The notes under the pieces are model-generated. The model ran no database searches and was not told the origin of the DNA. It saw only the letters and a list, made by a program, of their open reading frames with translations. Below are positions 29,710-38,566 of a stretch of 64,000 bases of DNA, in pieces (the stretch's first letter is position 1; each line of letters starts with the position of its first letter). The translations under genes and the position numbers were made by a program. This DNA is from Brevibacterium sp. ZH18 (GTDB lineage Bacteria > Actinomycetota > Actinomycetes > Actinomycetales > Brevibacteriaceae): the NCBI RefSeq assembly GCF_022748595.1, contig NZ_JALDSX010000006.1, forward strand, positions 1 through 64,000. The letters run 5' to 3'.

Positions 29710-30747
29710 ATGAAGTTTTCAATTGCGGTCATGCCCGGAGACGGAATCGGCAACGAGGTCGTCCCCGAAGGTCTCAAGGTTCTCAAGCGCGCCATCGAGG
29801 TGTCAGGGGAGCCTGTCGAACTCGAGCTCACGGACTATGAAGTCGGCGCGAAGCGCTGGCATGAGACAGGTGAGACGCTCACCGACGATGAGCTGGAATC
29901 GCTGCGTTCGCACGATGCCATCTTCTTCGGTGCCTGCGGCGACCCGAGTGTGCCCTCGGGTGTCCTCGAGCGCGGTGTGATCCTCAAGATGCGTTTCGGC
30001 CTGAGCCACGCAGTCAACCTGCGTCCCTCGAAGCTCTTCGCCGGAGTCACCAGCCCGCTGGCCAATCCTGGAGAGATCGACTTCGTCGTCGTCCGCGAAG
30101 GCACTGAAGGCTCCTACACCGGGATGGGCGGCTCCGTCCGCACCGATACGCCCCACGAAGTTGCGACCGAGGTCTCGATCAACACCTGGTACGGCGTGGA
30201 GCGCGCGGTCCGGGATGCGTTCGAGCGTGCACAGGCCAGGAATAAGAAGCTCACCTACGTCCATAAGCACAACGTCATGGTCCACGCGGGCCACCTGTGG
30301 CGTCGCGTCGTCGAGAAGGTCGGCGCCGAGTATCCAGAGGTGACATTCAACTACGAGCACACGGACGCGTGCACGATCTACATGGTCACCGACCCGGGCC
30401 GCTATGACGTCATCGTCACCGACAACCTCTTCGGTGACATCCTCACCGATCTGGCTGCGGCTGTCACCGGCGGCATCGGTCTGGCCGCCTCGGGCAACCT
30501 CAACGTCGAAGGCACGGGGCCGAGCCTGTTCGAGCCGATCCACGGATCAGCCCCGGACATCGCCGGTCAGCAGATCGCCGATCCGACTGCGTCGATCCTC
30601 TCCGGCGCGCTGATGGCCTCCCATCTCGGACTCGATGTCGTGGCGAAGTCGATCGAGACTGCGGTCGAGGCAGACCTGGCCGACCGTGACGGAACCAAGC
30701 GTTCCACCGCCGAGGTGGGGGACGCGATCGCGGCTCGCCTGGGCTGA
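29710..30747 (+). CDS. leuB: 3-isopropylmalate dehydrogenase
   Basis: A 345-aa NAD-dependent decarboxylating dehydrogenase of leucine synthesis. It has the N-terminal [13 protein letters not shown], the substrate-binding [19 protein letters not shown], the YTGMGG motif, catalytic Lys and Asp in KHNVM and [16 protein letters not shown], and the NAD site [13 protein letters not shown]. The ATG at 29710 is preferred over the GTG at 29704 because the -10 box places the transcript start on it. leuA, leuC and leuD are not in the window. Confidence 0.95.
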   Translation: MKFSIAVMPGDGIGNEVVPEGLKVLKRAIEVSGEPVELELTDYEVGAKRWHETGETLTDDELESLRSHDAIFFGACGDPSVPSGVLERGVILKMRFGLSHAVNLRPSKLFAGVTSPLANPGEIDFVVVREGTEGSYTGMGGSVRTDTPHEVATEVSINTWYGVERAVRDAFERAQARNKKLTYVHKHNVMVHAGHLWRRVVEKVGAEYPEVTFNYEHTDACTIYMVTDPGRYDVIVTDNLFGDILTDLAAAVTGGIGLAASGNLNVEGTGPSLFEPIHGSAPDIAGQQIADPTASILSGALMASHLGLDVVAKSIETAVEADLADRDGTKRSTAEVGDAIAARLG

Positions 30748-30851
30748 GTCGATCTGCAGAGGCCGAGGTCGGGCACGACCACCTCGGCGGAATCATGGTT
30801 CACTCCCCGTTCGGCAGGGCAGGAATCTCGCCTTGTTCGAGCGGACAGGGA

Positions 30852-30884
30852 CATCACCCCGGTGCGACGTGCGCCGGGGTGATG
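30852..30884 (+). terminator. Hairpin after leuB
   Basis: An 11-bp perfect stem (CATCACCCCGG/CCGGGGTGATG) with an 11-nt loop and no T-run. It is placed between leuB and the ilvE promoter, so a weak or factor-assisted terminator is the likeliest role. Confidence 0.5.
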
Positions 30885-30887
30885 GAC

Positions 30888-30893
30888 TACCCT
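30888..30893 (+). promoter_or_regulatory. -10 box of ilvE
   Basis: TACCCT, identical to the leuB box. It would start transcription near 30900, about 30 nt before the ilvE ATG, which has its own ribosome site (AAAAGAG). Confidence 0.5.
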
Positions 30894-30930
30894 GACAGTG
30901 TTACTCATCACAAATGAGAAAAGAGTTCTG

Positions 30931-32022
30931 ATGACTAAGTTTGCCGTTCTCAAGAATGTCCAGCCGCAACCCGAGCTGGTGCGAGAGAACATCAAGAAGG
31001 ACCCCGGGTTCGGGCTCTACTTCACCGACCACATGGCCCACGTCAGGTACACCCTCGACGATGGTTGGCACGCTCACGAGGTGAAGCCGTACGGCCCGCT
31101 CGTGCTCGATCCTGCTGCTGCAGTGTTCCATTACGCGCAGGAGATCTTCGAGGGCATGAAGGTCTACCGCCATGCAGACGGCTCCGTGTGGACCTTCCGT
31201 CCCGAGCGCAACGCCGCGCGCATCAACAAGTCCGCCGAGCGTCTTGCACTGCCGCAGATCTCGGAAGAAGACTTCATCGAGTCGATCAAGTCTCTGGTCG
31301 CACTCGATCAGCAGTGGGTCCCCGCGCCGGAATCCGAAGCCGATGAGTCGAGCCTGTACCTGCGGCCGTTCATGATCGCCACAGAGCGATTCCTGGGCGT
31401 GCGGTCCAGCCATGAGGTCGACTACTACGTCATCGCCAGCCCCGCCGGCCCGTACTTCTCCGGCGGCATCAAGCCCGTCTCGATCTGGCTGTCGCAGAAC
31501 TTCAACCGCGCTGGTGCCGGCGGCACCGGCTTCGCCAAGTGCGGCGGCAACTATGCAGGCTCGTTGGCAGCGCAGAACGAAGCTGCAGCCCAGGGCTGCC
31601 AGCAGGTGCTGTTCACTGATGCCGCAGAGAACAAATACATCGATGAACTCGGCGGCATGAACCTCATGCTCGTGACCAAGGACGGCCAGCTGCTCACTCC
31701 GCAGCTTGGTGATTCCATCCTCGATGGCGTCACTCGCCGGTCCCTGCTTGAGCTCGCACCGCAGCTGGGCCTCGAGCCGGTAGAACGCAAGATCACCGTC
31801 GAGGAATGGCGCGAGGGTGCTGCCAACGGCGACATCGTCGAGGCCTTCGCCTGCGGCACTGCTGCAGTCGTGACTCCGATCGGCCGTGTCGTCAGCCCCG
31901 ACTTCACGATCGATCACGGTGAAGAGCCGGGAGAGAAGACCATGGAGTTCCGCAAGACTCTGCTCGACATCCAGTACGGTCGCGCCGAGGACAAGAACAA
32001 CTGGATGGTTCGTCTGGCCTGA
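30931..32022 (+). CDS. ilvE: Branched-chain amino acid aminotransferase
   Basis: A 363-aa PLP enzyme of fold type IV, the last step of Val/Leu/Ile synthesis. The PLP lysine is expected in GTGFAKCGGNYAGSLAAQ (about residue 203-204). EIFEGMKVYRHADG near 80-93 and ACGTAAVVTPIGRV near 318-331 are family motifs. A GTG at 30898 is in frame but coincides with the predicted transcript start; the ATG at 30931 gives the usual family length. Confidence 0.95.
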   Translation: MTKFAVLKNVQPQPELVRENIKKDPGFGLYFTDHMAHVRYTLDDGWHAHEVKPYGPLVLDPAAAVFHYAQEIFEGMKVYRHADGSVWTFRPERNAARINKSAERLALPQISEEDFIESIKSLVALDQQWVPAPESEADESSLYLRPFMIATERFLGVRSSHEVDYYVIASPAGPYFSGGIKPVSIWLSQNFNRAGAGGTGFAKCGGNYAGSLAAQNEAAAQGCQQVLFTDAAENKYIDELGGMNLMLVTKDGQLLTPQLGDSILDGVTRRSLLELAPQLGLEPVERKITVEEWREGAANGDIVEAFACGTAAVVTPIGRVVSPDFTIDHGEEPGEKTMEFRKTLLDIQYGRAEDKNNWMVRLA

Positions 32023-32101
32023 TTCGCGGCTCTGCCGTTGTACGGCGCGGCTGCTGTGCACGGCCCGTTGCCGTGAAGCGGCATCTCGATCACGTCATCG
32101 G

Positions 32102-32150
32102 CCGGTGTCCGTCGCTCTCCTCTCAGGAGGCGACGGGCACCGGTCTTCTT
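32102..32150 (+). terminator. Terminator after ilvE
   Basis: A 14-bp stem with one wobble (CCGGTGTCCGTCGC at 32102-32115, GCGACGGGCACCGG at 32130-32143) followed by TCTTCTT. Confidence 0.75.
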
Positions 32151-32200
32151 GTATGTCGTACGGGTCCTCGCGGTTTTACTCAGTTGTGCGTTAAATGTTG

Positions 32201-32206
32201 TAGTGT
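32201..32206 (+). promoter_or_regulatory. -10 box of a leaderless promoter (MFS gene)
   Basis: TAGTGT, 6 nt before the GTG at 32213; no Shine-Dalgarno. Confidence 0.6.
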
Positions 32207-32212
32207 GACCAC

Positions 32213-33607
32213 GTGCCTACAACCACCTCGGCGTCCGTGCCGACCGCCTCCGACGTCATCGCCAATCTCCCGTGGAAGTGGGGGACTCAGGGCGCCATCT
32301 TCATCATCGGCGGACTGGGCTTCATGTTCGATGCCTGGGACGTGGCGCTCAACGGTTTCCTTATTCCGCTGCTCAGCGATTACTGGGATCTGAGCGTCGG
32401 ACAAGCCGCCTGGATCGCCACGGCAAACCTCATCGGGATGGCGCTCGGCGCGTTCATCTGGGGCGGTATCGCCGACGTCATCGGACGCAAGAAGGCCTTC
32501 ACTCTCACACTCCTGTTCTTTGCGATCTTCACCGTCGCCGGAGCCTTCTCTCCAGCATTCGGATGGTTCATCCTCTTCCGCTTCCTGGCCGGATTCGGGC
32601 TGGGTGGCTGCATCCCCGTCGACTACGCGCTCGTCGGCGAGTTCACTCCCAGCAAATACCGAGGACGAGTCCTGACCGCGATGGACGGGTGGTGGCCCAT
32701 CGGTGCGTCGCTGTGCGCATTCGTCTCCGCAGCGCTGCTGGGTGTCGGGGATTGGCGCCTCATCATGCTCGTGATGATTGTTCCGGCGCTGCTGACAGTT
32801 GCAGTGCGCTTCGGAATCCCTGAATCTCCTCTCTTCCTCGCCTCGGTGGGACGTTACGACGAGGCCGACGCCGTCATCGAGAAGCTCGTCAAGCGCACCG
32901 GCGCCGAGGTGACCACGTGGACTCATGAAGAGCGTGGTCACGACGAGCGCGGTTCGGTTCCCGCCTCCGTGAGCAAGCAGCTCCGAGCCGGCAGTGGGCA
33001 GCTAGTGCAGCTGTGGCAATACTCGGCAAAGACGACGCTCGTCTCATGGGTGCTCTTCGTGTCCGTCCTCCTTGTCTACTACGCGGCACTGACATGGCTG
33101 CCCGGCATCCTCAAGAAGCAGGGGATGGCGGACCAGACGGCGTTCATGGTCACGGGGTCGATGACGGCGGTGGGCATCCTCGGTGTGATCGTGTCCGCCA
33201 TGATCGTCGAACGCTTCGGACGCAAATGGGTGCTGGGAGTCACCTCGGTGCTGTCAGCAGTTCTGCTCGTCGGCACCGCTGTCTTCATCGAAGCGTCGGG
33301 TGCAGAGCTGACGTTCGCGGCGAAAGCCAGCATCATCGGCTTCGGATTCGTCGTGCAGATCGCCATTCCCACCCTCTACACGTATGTCTCTGAGCTGTAC
33401 CCGACACGTCTGCGGGGCTCCGGCTTCGGATGGGCGTCAGCTGCCTCCAGGGTGGCGACCGGTGTGGCCCCGCTCGTGTTCGGTGCGTTCATGTGGCCAG
33501 TGCTCGGGCTGACTCTGACGTTCGCCCTCACCGGACTGCTGGTCGTCGTCGCCGTGATTCTGATGGGATTCCTCGCGAGAGAGACGGCTGGCGAGAAGCT
33601 GAGCTGA
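32213..33607 (+). CDS. MFS transporter, sugar/metabolite-H+ symporter type
   Basis: A 464-aa transporter with twelve predicted helices. The signature loop between helices 2 and 3 reads GGIADVIGRKKAF, and the matching one in the second half is MIVERFGRKWVLG. The PESPLFL-like motif (IPESPLFLASVGR) after helix 6 is typical of the sugar porter/SV2-like group. Many relatives move aromatic acids or sugars; the substrate is not evident here. A charged linker (about 235-258) joins the halves. Confidence 0.9.
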   Translation: MPTTTSASVPTASDVIANLPWKWGTQGAIFIIGGLGFMFDAWDVALNGFLIPLLSDYWDLSVGQAAWIATANLIGMALGAFIWGGIADVIGRKKAFTLTLLFFAIFTVAGAFSPAFGWFILFRFLAGFGLGGCIPVDYALVGEFTPSKYRGRVLTAMDGWWPIGASLCAFVSAALLGVGDWRLIMLVMIVPALLTVAVRFGIPESPLFLASVGRYDEADAVIEKLVKRTGAEVTTWTHEERGHDERGSVPASVSKQLRAGSGQLVQLWQYSAKTTLVSWVLFVSVLLVYYAALTWLPGILKKQGMADQTAFMVTGSMTAVGILGVIVSAMIVERFGRKWVLGVTSVLSAVLLVGTAVFIEASGAELTFAAKASIIGFGFVVQIAIPTLYTYVSELYPTRLRGSGFGWASAASRVATGVAPLVFGAFMWPVLGLTLTFALTGLLVVVAVILMGFLARETAGEKLS

Positions 33608-33738
33608 CCGAAGAGTGTTTCTCTGGAGTCTGTGCGCTTCCTAAGCCGAACTCCCACCGGCTTTTCCACTTTGCACTCGGATATGTGCCACTGACCTGGA
33701 CTGATATAGCTCAAGAGAGTCGTGTCAGTGCCTCAGGA

Positions 33739-33744
33739 TAGTGT
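33739..33744 (+). promoter_or_regulatory. -10 box of a leaderless promoter (DUF222/HNH gene)
   Basis: TAGTGT, 7 nt before the ATG at 33752. Confidence 0.6.
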
Positions 33745-33751
33745 CTGGGGT

Positions 33752-35404
33752 ATGGAAGCAGAGACGGTTTCAGCTACGGTCGCCGAGTTCACTCGGTGGC
33801 GCGAAGAGCTGTCCTCACTCCCTCCAGCTCAGACTGAAGAAGAAGCCATCGACCGGATCCGCGCGCTGGAGGAGCTGACTTCCGCAGCGTCGGCCGCACA
33901 GGCGCGAGAAACGCTGACTTTCGATATGCACCGCCGCAATCGTGAGGCCGAAGAAGGTGTGCCGAGTCGAAAGCAAGGGCAGGGCATCGGTGCCGAGATC
34001 GGCCTGGCACGGAAGGTCTCACGTGCTAGAGGAAGCAAGCTTCTCGGGTTTTCACGCACACTGCTCATGGACCTGCCCCGCACGTTCGCTTCCTTGAAGG
34101 ACGGAGCCATTTCCGAGGAGAAGGCTCGCGTCGTGGCAAAGGAGACCGAGTGGCTGCCAAGGGAAAAGCGTCAAGAGGTCGACGACAGAATGTCCGATCG
34201 TCTTGCCGAGGTGGGCGTTGGTCGGCTCGGCAACGAAGTTCGTGCACTCGCTCAGCAGCTTGATCAGAAAGCTGCAGTCGAGCACCTGGACAGGTGCAAA
34301 GAAGAACGCGCCGTCAGCGTGCGACCGGCACCAGGCAATATGGCCTATCTGACGGCGCTTCTGCCCATGCCGCAGGCAGTCGCTGTGTATTCGAATCTGT
34401 CGAAGTCAGCGCAGTCGTTGATCGGGACTGGCCAAGCCGAGGGCCGTACTCAAAACCAGATTATGGCTGATCTGCTGGTCGAACGTGCCACCGGACAGGA
34501 GGGTGCGGAGGCGATCCCGACCGAGATCCACCTGGTGATGAACGAGGACAGTCTCATTGCCCCTGGTGACACTCCCGCATGGTTCCCCGGGTTCGGGCCG
34601 ATCCCGGCGCAGTCAGCGCGCGATTTTGTAGCAGTCAACGATGCCGAGGTCTTTCTTCGCCGATTGTATTCTCGTCCCACAGACGGTCAGCTGGTCCGCA
34701 TGGATTCGAAGCGGAGAGAGTTCAGCGGCCTGCTGCGGAGAATGGTCATCATCCGCGATGATGTCTGCCGATCTCCGTGGTGCGATGCGAAGATCAAACA
34801 TGCTGACCATGTGCAGTCCTTCGCCTCAGGCGGAACGACCGACTGGGAGAATGCCTCAGGTCTGTGTGCTGCCTGCAATTTCGCGAAGGAACTTCCTGGC
34901 TGGCGTCACGAAGCGACGGCAGAGACGCTGACGGTCAAGACTCCGACTGGGCACAGTTATGAGACCAGGACCAAACCGATCGCCCAACCTTCCTCGTCTT
35001 CGACCCAGGCAGGAGAAGTCTGCTCGAATTCGACCGGACCTCCAAGTGAGGAGTCCTCTGCCGAACGCGATTCCGATGTTGTTACGACTAGTTCGACCGG
35101 CTCGATAGATCCACCCATTTCGACAGCCAGTGATCCGCCTGTGTCCGACGGCGAGCACGATTCTGTATCTAATGGCGAGCACGATTCTGTGTCCAACGTC
35201 GTGCACGATTCAGTGTCCGACGGCGAGCAAGATTCTGACTTCATACACGTGACGATTCCACCGGTCTTCAGACGAAAGTCCTTGACGAGCGCGGATGTCG
35301 AAATGCCGATCGCCGTCGATGTGTGGACGGCTGGGATCGAGGCACCGAGTACGGTCGAGAAATGTTTGGAGCACAGACTCCGCGCGTTGTCCCGACGGTC
35401 CTGA
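33752..35404 (+). CDS. DUF222 / HNH endonuclease domain protein
   Basis: A 550-aa member of the actinobacterial 13E12-like family. The N-terminal DUF222 region covers about 1-310. An HNH nuclease-like motif follows (CRSPWCDAKIKHADHV and CAACNF, about 340-390) with paired Cys for zinc. The C-terminal 150 residues are low-complexity, Ser/Asp/Glu-rich, and include four copies of a 9-residue repeat like VSDGEHDS. Such genes are multi-copy in many actinobacteria and their role is unsettled. A GTG at 33722 is in frame but upstream of the -10 box. Confidence 0.88.
   Translation: MEAETVSATVAEFTRWREELSSLPPAQTEEEAIDRIRALEELTSAASAAQARETLTFDMHRRNREAEEGVPSRKQGQGIGAEIGLARKVSRARGSKLLGFSRTLLMDLPRTFASLKDGAISEEKARVVAKETEWLPREKRQEVDDRMSDRLAEVGVGRLGNEVRALAQQLDQKAAVEHLDRCKEERAVSVRPAPGNMAYLTALLPMPQAVAVYSNLSKSAQSLIGTGQAEGRTQNQIMADLLVERATGQEGAEAIPTEIHLVMNEDSLIAPGDTPAWFPGFGPIPAQSARDFVAVNDAEVFLRRLYSRPTDGQLVRMDSKRREFSGLLRRMVIIRDDVCRSPWCDAKIKHADHVQSFASGGTTDWENASGLCAACNFAKELPGWRHEATAETLTVKTPTGHSYETRTKPIAQPSSSSTQAGEVCSNSTGPPSEESSAERDSDVVTTSSTGSIDPPISTASDPPVSDGEHDSVSNGEHDSVSNVVHDSVSDGEQDSDFIHVTIPPVFRRKSLTSADVEMPIAVDVWTAGIEAPSTVEKCLEHRLRALSRRS
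35141..35237 (+). repeat. 27-bp tandem repeats in the DUF222/HNH gene
   Basis: About 3.6 copies of a 27-bp unit coding for VSDGEHDS-type nonapeptides. They are diverged at third positions, so the array is not brand new. Confidence 0.85.
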
Positions 35405-35521
35405 GCCGGCCCCTCGAGCGTGAGCTGATTGCCTAACGTCGAGCACGCCCTTTGCAGTGGACTCTTCGCAGGAGGCGAGGAAAGTTCTCCTTTCGTTCAA
35501 TCTCTCGACTGCCGATGTCGT

Positions 35522-35527
35522 TATGGT
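35522..35527 (+). promoter_or_regulatory. -10 box of a leaderless promoter (GNAT gene)
   Basis: TATGGT, 6 nt before the ATG at 35534. Confidence 0.55.
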
Positions 35528-35533
35528 TGACAT

Positions 35534-36184
35534 ATGAACGCTGATTCCGAGCATGGGGTCCTCAGCTCGCCGATTTCCGGGCCCGCTGTCGAGCTCGTGT
35601 GGGGTGTCCCGGGCGGGGTGGGACGAAGCTGGGAACCAGTGGGTTCGGCGTCTGGACTGCCAGGTGTGCTGCCTCCGCCGGCTGAAGTCGAAGCACTCTA
35701 TGCCGCTGCCGCGGCCGAGCCACCGCTGAACGAGGACCCGAAACACGCTTCTCTGTTCGCCGACGTGTACGATGCTTCGGTCCGGAAGGGGCAGGTGCTG
35801 ATTGCGCAGTCGAAATCGGACGGTCGTCTGAGGTCAATCGCCTACGGTCATTTCTGGTCCTGGGCAGAGCAGGACTATTCCTGGGCCCATGAACTTCACG
35901 CGTCTTTGGGCGATGCCGCTCCGACGCTCGAGTGGAGCTTCGCGCTCAACCTCCTGGCTCGTGACCCGACCATGAGGGCGACCGGCATCGGACGCACGAC
36001 ATTGGAAGCCTGGCTGGGCGCAATCGTCGGCTACGGCAGTTGGCTCCAAACCAATGACATCGACAGCCCTGCCCGTCGCCTGTACACGAGCCTCGGCTAC
36101 TACGAGCTCGGGCACGGACCCGAGGCGCCCAACGGAGAACCGGGCCTGGTGATGTACCGGCCCCCGAGCGCAATCGCGGTGTGA
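35534..36184 (+). CDS. GNAT-family N-acetyltransferase
   Basis: A 216-aa protein. The acetyl-CoA loop is seen in MRATGIGRTTLEAWLG (about 149-164) and the C-terminal ARRLYTSLGYYELG is a typical GNAT strand-helix. The first 60 residues are Gly/Pro-rich and unlike the core domain. Substrate unknown. Confidence 0.8.
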   Translation: MNADSEHGVLSSPISGPAVELVWGVPGGVGRSWEPVGSASGLPGVLPPPAEVEALYAAAAAEPPLNEDPKHASLFADVYDASVRKGQVLIAQSKSDGRLRSIAYGHFWSWAEQDYSWAHELHASLGDAAPTLEWSFALNLLARDPTMRATGIGRTTLEAWLGAIVGYGSWLQTNDIDSPARRLYTSLGYYELGHGPEAPNGEPGLVMYRPPSAIAV

Positions 36185-36243
36185 AACAGATCTGCGAGGA
36201 GTATCGGGCAGCGTCCAGGCATTCTCGAGTCAGTGCAGATCAC

Positions 36244-36249
36244 TAGGAT
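36244..36249 (+). promoter_or_regulatory. -10 box of a leaderless promoter (S9 peptidase gene)
   Basis: TAGGAT, 6 nt before the ATG at 36256; no Shine-Dalgarno. Confidence 0.65.
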
Positions 36250-36255
36250 GGTGGC

Positions 36256-38520
36256 ATGCGCAGAGAAGCTCCGACGAACTCCACGAAGATCGACACCACG
36301 CTCCACGATGAGAACCTATGGCTCGAAGACATCCATGGCGGCGAACAGATCGCCTGGGTCGAAGCGCAGAACGCCAAGACCCTCGACCGCTTCCACGATG
36401 ACCTGTTCGATTCGATTGCGCTGGACATCCGTACGGCCTTGGACTCCGACGACAGAATTCCGATGGCAGCCAAACGCGGCGAGCACTATTACAACTACTG
36501 GCGCGACAAGTCGAACCCCAAAGGCATCTGGCGGCGCACGACGTGGGACAGCTACGTCACCGAATCACCGGAGTGGGAAGTCCTACTCGACCTCGATGAG
36601 CTCGCCGCCGCCGAGGGAACCCCCTGGGTCTGGGCCGGAGCCGCGGTGCGCCGCTCCGACAATGCTCGCGCTCTGGTCTCGCTGTCGCCTGATGGGGGAG
36701 ACGCGCAGCGGATCCGCGAGTTCGATCTGGTGACCAAGACGTTCGTCGCTGACGGATTCGACCTTCCTGTTGCGAAGACACGCTTTGCCTGGCTCGATGA
36801 CGAGACGATCATCGTCGCCACCGATACAGGCGAGGACTCATTGACAACCTCGTCCTACTCGCGGCAGGCACGGCTGCTCACACGCGGAACCGCCATCGCC
36901 GATGCCCCGATCGTCGCCGAGGTTCCCCGCGATCACGTCGCGATCTTCGTCGGCAGTGAAGTCGGGTCCCCGGAAGCTGGTTCCACCGACCGGGTCTTTG
37001 CCATCGACGCGTTCGACTTCTTCAACACGAGGCTGAGTTTCCTCGACCTCGACGACATCCGGGGAGACGATGGCACGATCCCCACCGTCGCCTCGGCGTG
37101 GGACAGTGCATGGACTGCAGTCGATGTGCCGACCGATGTCGAGGTCGGGTTCGAACGGAACTTCGTCCTCTTCCGGCCGCAGTCTGAATGGCATCACGGT
37201 GAAGTCGCTGTGCCTGCGGGCGGACTCGCCGTGTCCTCAGCCGCTGAGGTGAAGCGTGGCATCACAGAGCCGACGGTCATCTTCGCCCCGGATGCCCGCA
37301 CTGCCTTGCAGTCTTGGACTTGGACACGCGACTTCCTCATCCTCGAGCTGCTCGCCGATGTGCAGTCTGAACTGCTGGTGCTCGATCCCGCCGACGGCTT
37401 TTCGGCTACACCGCTGCCGGGAGTGCCAGCCAACCACATGGTTGGTCTTGGCGCCGTCGACAAATACGACGATGCGACCGCCAACGACTATTGGATGGTC
37501 ACCACTGGGTTCCTGACTCCGTCGACGCTGTCGTACGGCCGGCTTGAGGGAAGGAACACCGCTGGCGACAACGACGGCTCCGACGGCGGGCGCGCGTCCA
37601 CCCGGACGGCGGAAGTCATCAAATCAGCACCTGCATTGTTCCCGGGCGAAGGCTTGACCGTCGAGCAGCACTTTGCCACCAGCGATGATGGTACTCAGAT
37701 CCCGTATTTCCAGATCGCCGACAGCGACTTGGTACTCGACGGACGCAACCCCACGCTCCTCGACGGCTACGGGGGCTTCGAAGTCAGCCGGACTCCCGGC
37801 TATTCGCCTGTCGTCGGAATCGGCTGGTTGGGGCGCGAGACCACCGGCGCTGGGGCCTCGGGAGCGGGGGCCATCGGCTCCGAGACAAGCGGCCCAGTTC
37901 CAGCCGGCCGCAGCGGAGTCTATGTTCTGGCCAACATCAGAGGCGGCGGCGAATATGGGCCCGAATGGCACACTTCGGCGATGCGAGAGAACCGGATGCG
38001 CGCGTACGAAGATTTTTCGGCAGTTGCTCGAGACCTGATTGAGCGCCGAGTCACCAGTCCGAAGACGCTGGCGTGCGCGGGCGGGTCGAACGGTGGTCTG
38101 CTGGTGGGCAACATGCTCACCCAGTACCCCGAGCTCTTCGGCGCGATCTCATGTGGAGTGCCGCTTCTGGATATGCGCCGCTATACCAAGCTCAGCGCAG
38201 GGTATTCGTGGAAGGCCGAATACGGCGACCCTGATGTGGCCGAGGACTGGGAGTTCATCAGGAAATTCTCTCCCTATCACCTCGTGGAAGAGCGGGCCGA
38301 CTATCCGCCGGTGCTGTTCTGGACCGCGACGTCGGACGACAGGGTCGGACCCGTCCAAGCGAGGAAGATGGCTGCTCGGATGCAGTCGACGGGCCATGAG
38401 AACGTGTGGTTCTTCGAAGACACGGAAGGCGGACACTCCGCCGCGTCGGACAACAAGCAGGCCGCGTTCACCCGCGCGTTGAGCTATCGATTCCTCTGGA
38501 ACTCGCTGACAGGGGAGTGA
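36256..38520 (+). CDS. Prolyl oligopeptidase family serine peptidase (S9A)
   Basis: A 754-aa cytosolic peptidase. The N-terminal beta-propeller (about 50-450) gates the active site. The C-terminal alpha/beta hydrolase has nucleophile Ser in ACAGGSNGGLLVGNM, Asp in TATSDDRVGP and His in EGGHSAASDN, so the triad is complete. A Gly/Ala/Ser-rich insert (GAGASGAGAIGSETSG, about 535-550) sits early in the hydrolase domain. Likely cleaves short peptides after proline. Confidence 0.92.
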   Translation: MRREAPTNSTKIDTTLHDENLWLEDIHGGEQIAWVEAQNAKTLDRFHDDLFDSIALDIRTALDSDDRIPMAAKRGEHYYNYWRDKSNPKGIWRRTTWDSYVTESPEWEVLLDLDELAAAEGTPWVWAGAAVRRSDNARALVSLSPDGGDAQRIREFDLVTKTFVADGFDLPVAKTRFAWLDDETIIVATDTGEDSLTTSSYSRQARLLTRGTAIADAPIVAEVPRDHVAIFVGSEVGSPEAGSTDRVFAIDAFDFFNTRLSFLDLDDIRGDDGTIPTVASAWDSAWTAVDVPTDVEVGFERNFVLFRPQSEWHHGEVAVPAGGLAVSSAAEVKRGITEPTVIFAPDARTALQSWTWTRDFLILELLADVQSELLVLDPADGFSATPLPGVPANHMVGLGAVDKYDDATANDYWMVTTGFLTPSTLSYGRLEGRNTAGDNDGSDGGRASTRTAEVIKSAPALFPGEGLTVEQHFATSDDGTQIPYFQIADSDLVLDGRNPTLLDGYGGFEVSRTPGYSPVVGIGWLGRETTGAGASGAGAIGSETSGPVPAGRSGVYVLANIRGGGEYGPEWHTSAMRENRMRAYEDFSAVARDLIERRVTSPKTLACAGGSNGGLLVGNMLTQYPELFGAISCGVPLLDMRRYTKLSAGYSWKAEYGDPDVAEDWEFIRKFSPYHLVEERADYPPVLFWTATSDDRVGPVQARKMAARMQSTGHENVWFFEDTEGGHSAASDNKQAAFTRALSYRFLWNSLTGE

Positions 38521-38553
38521 GCAAGTTCATAGCTTCTGCGTGGAGCCCGAGAG

Positions 38554-38559
38554 TAGGTT
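38554..38559 (+). promoter_or_regulatory. -10 box of a leaderless promoter (lipoate ligase gene)
   Basis: TAGGTT, 7 nt before the ATG at 38567. Confidence 0.6.
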
Positions 38560-38566
38560 TGGAAGC

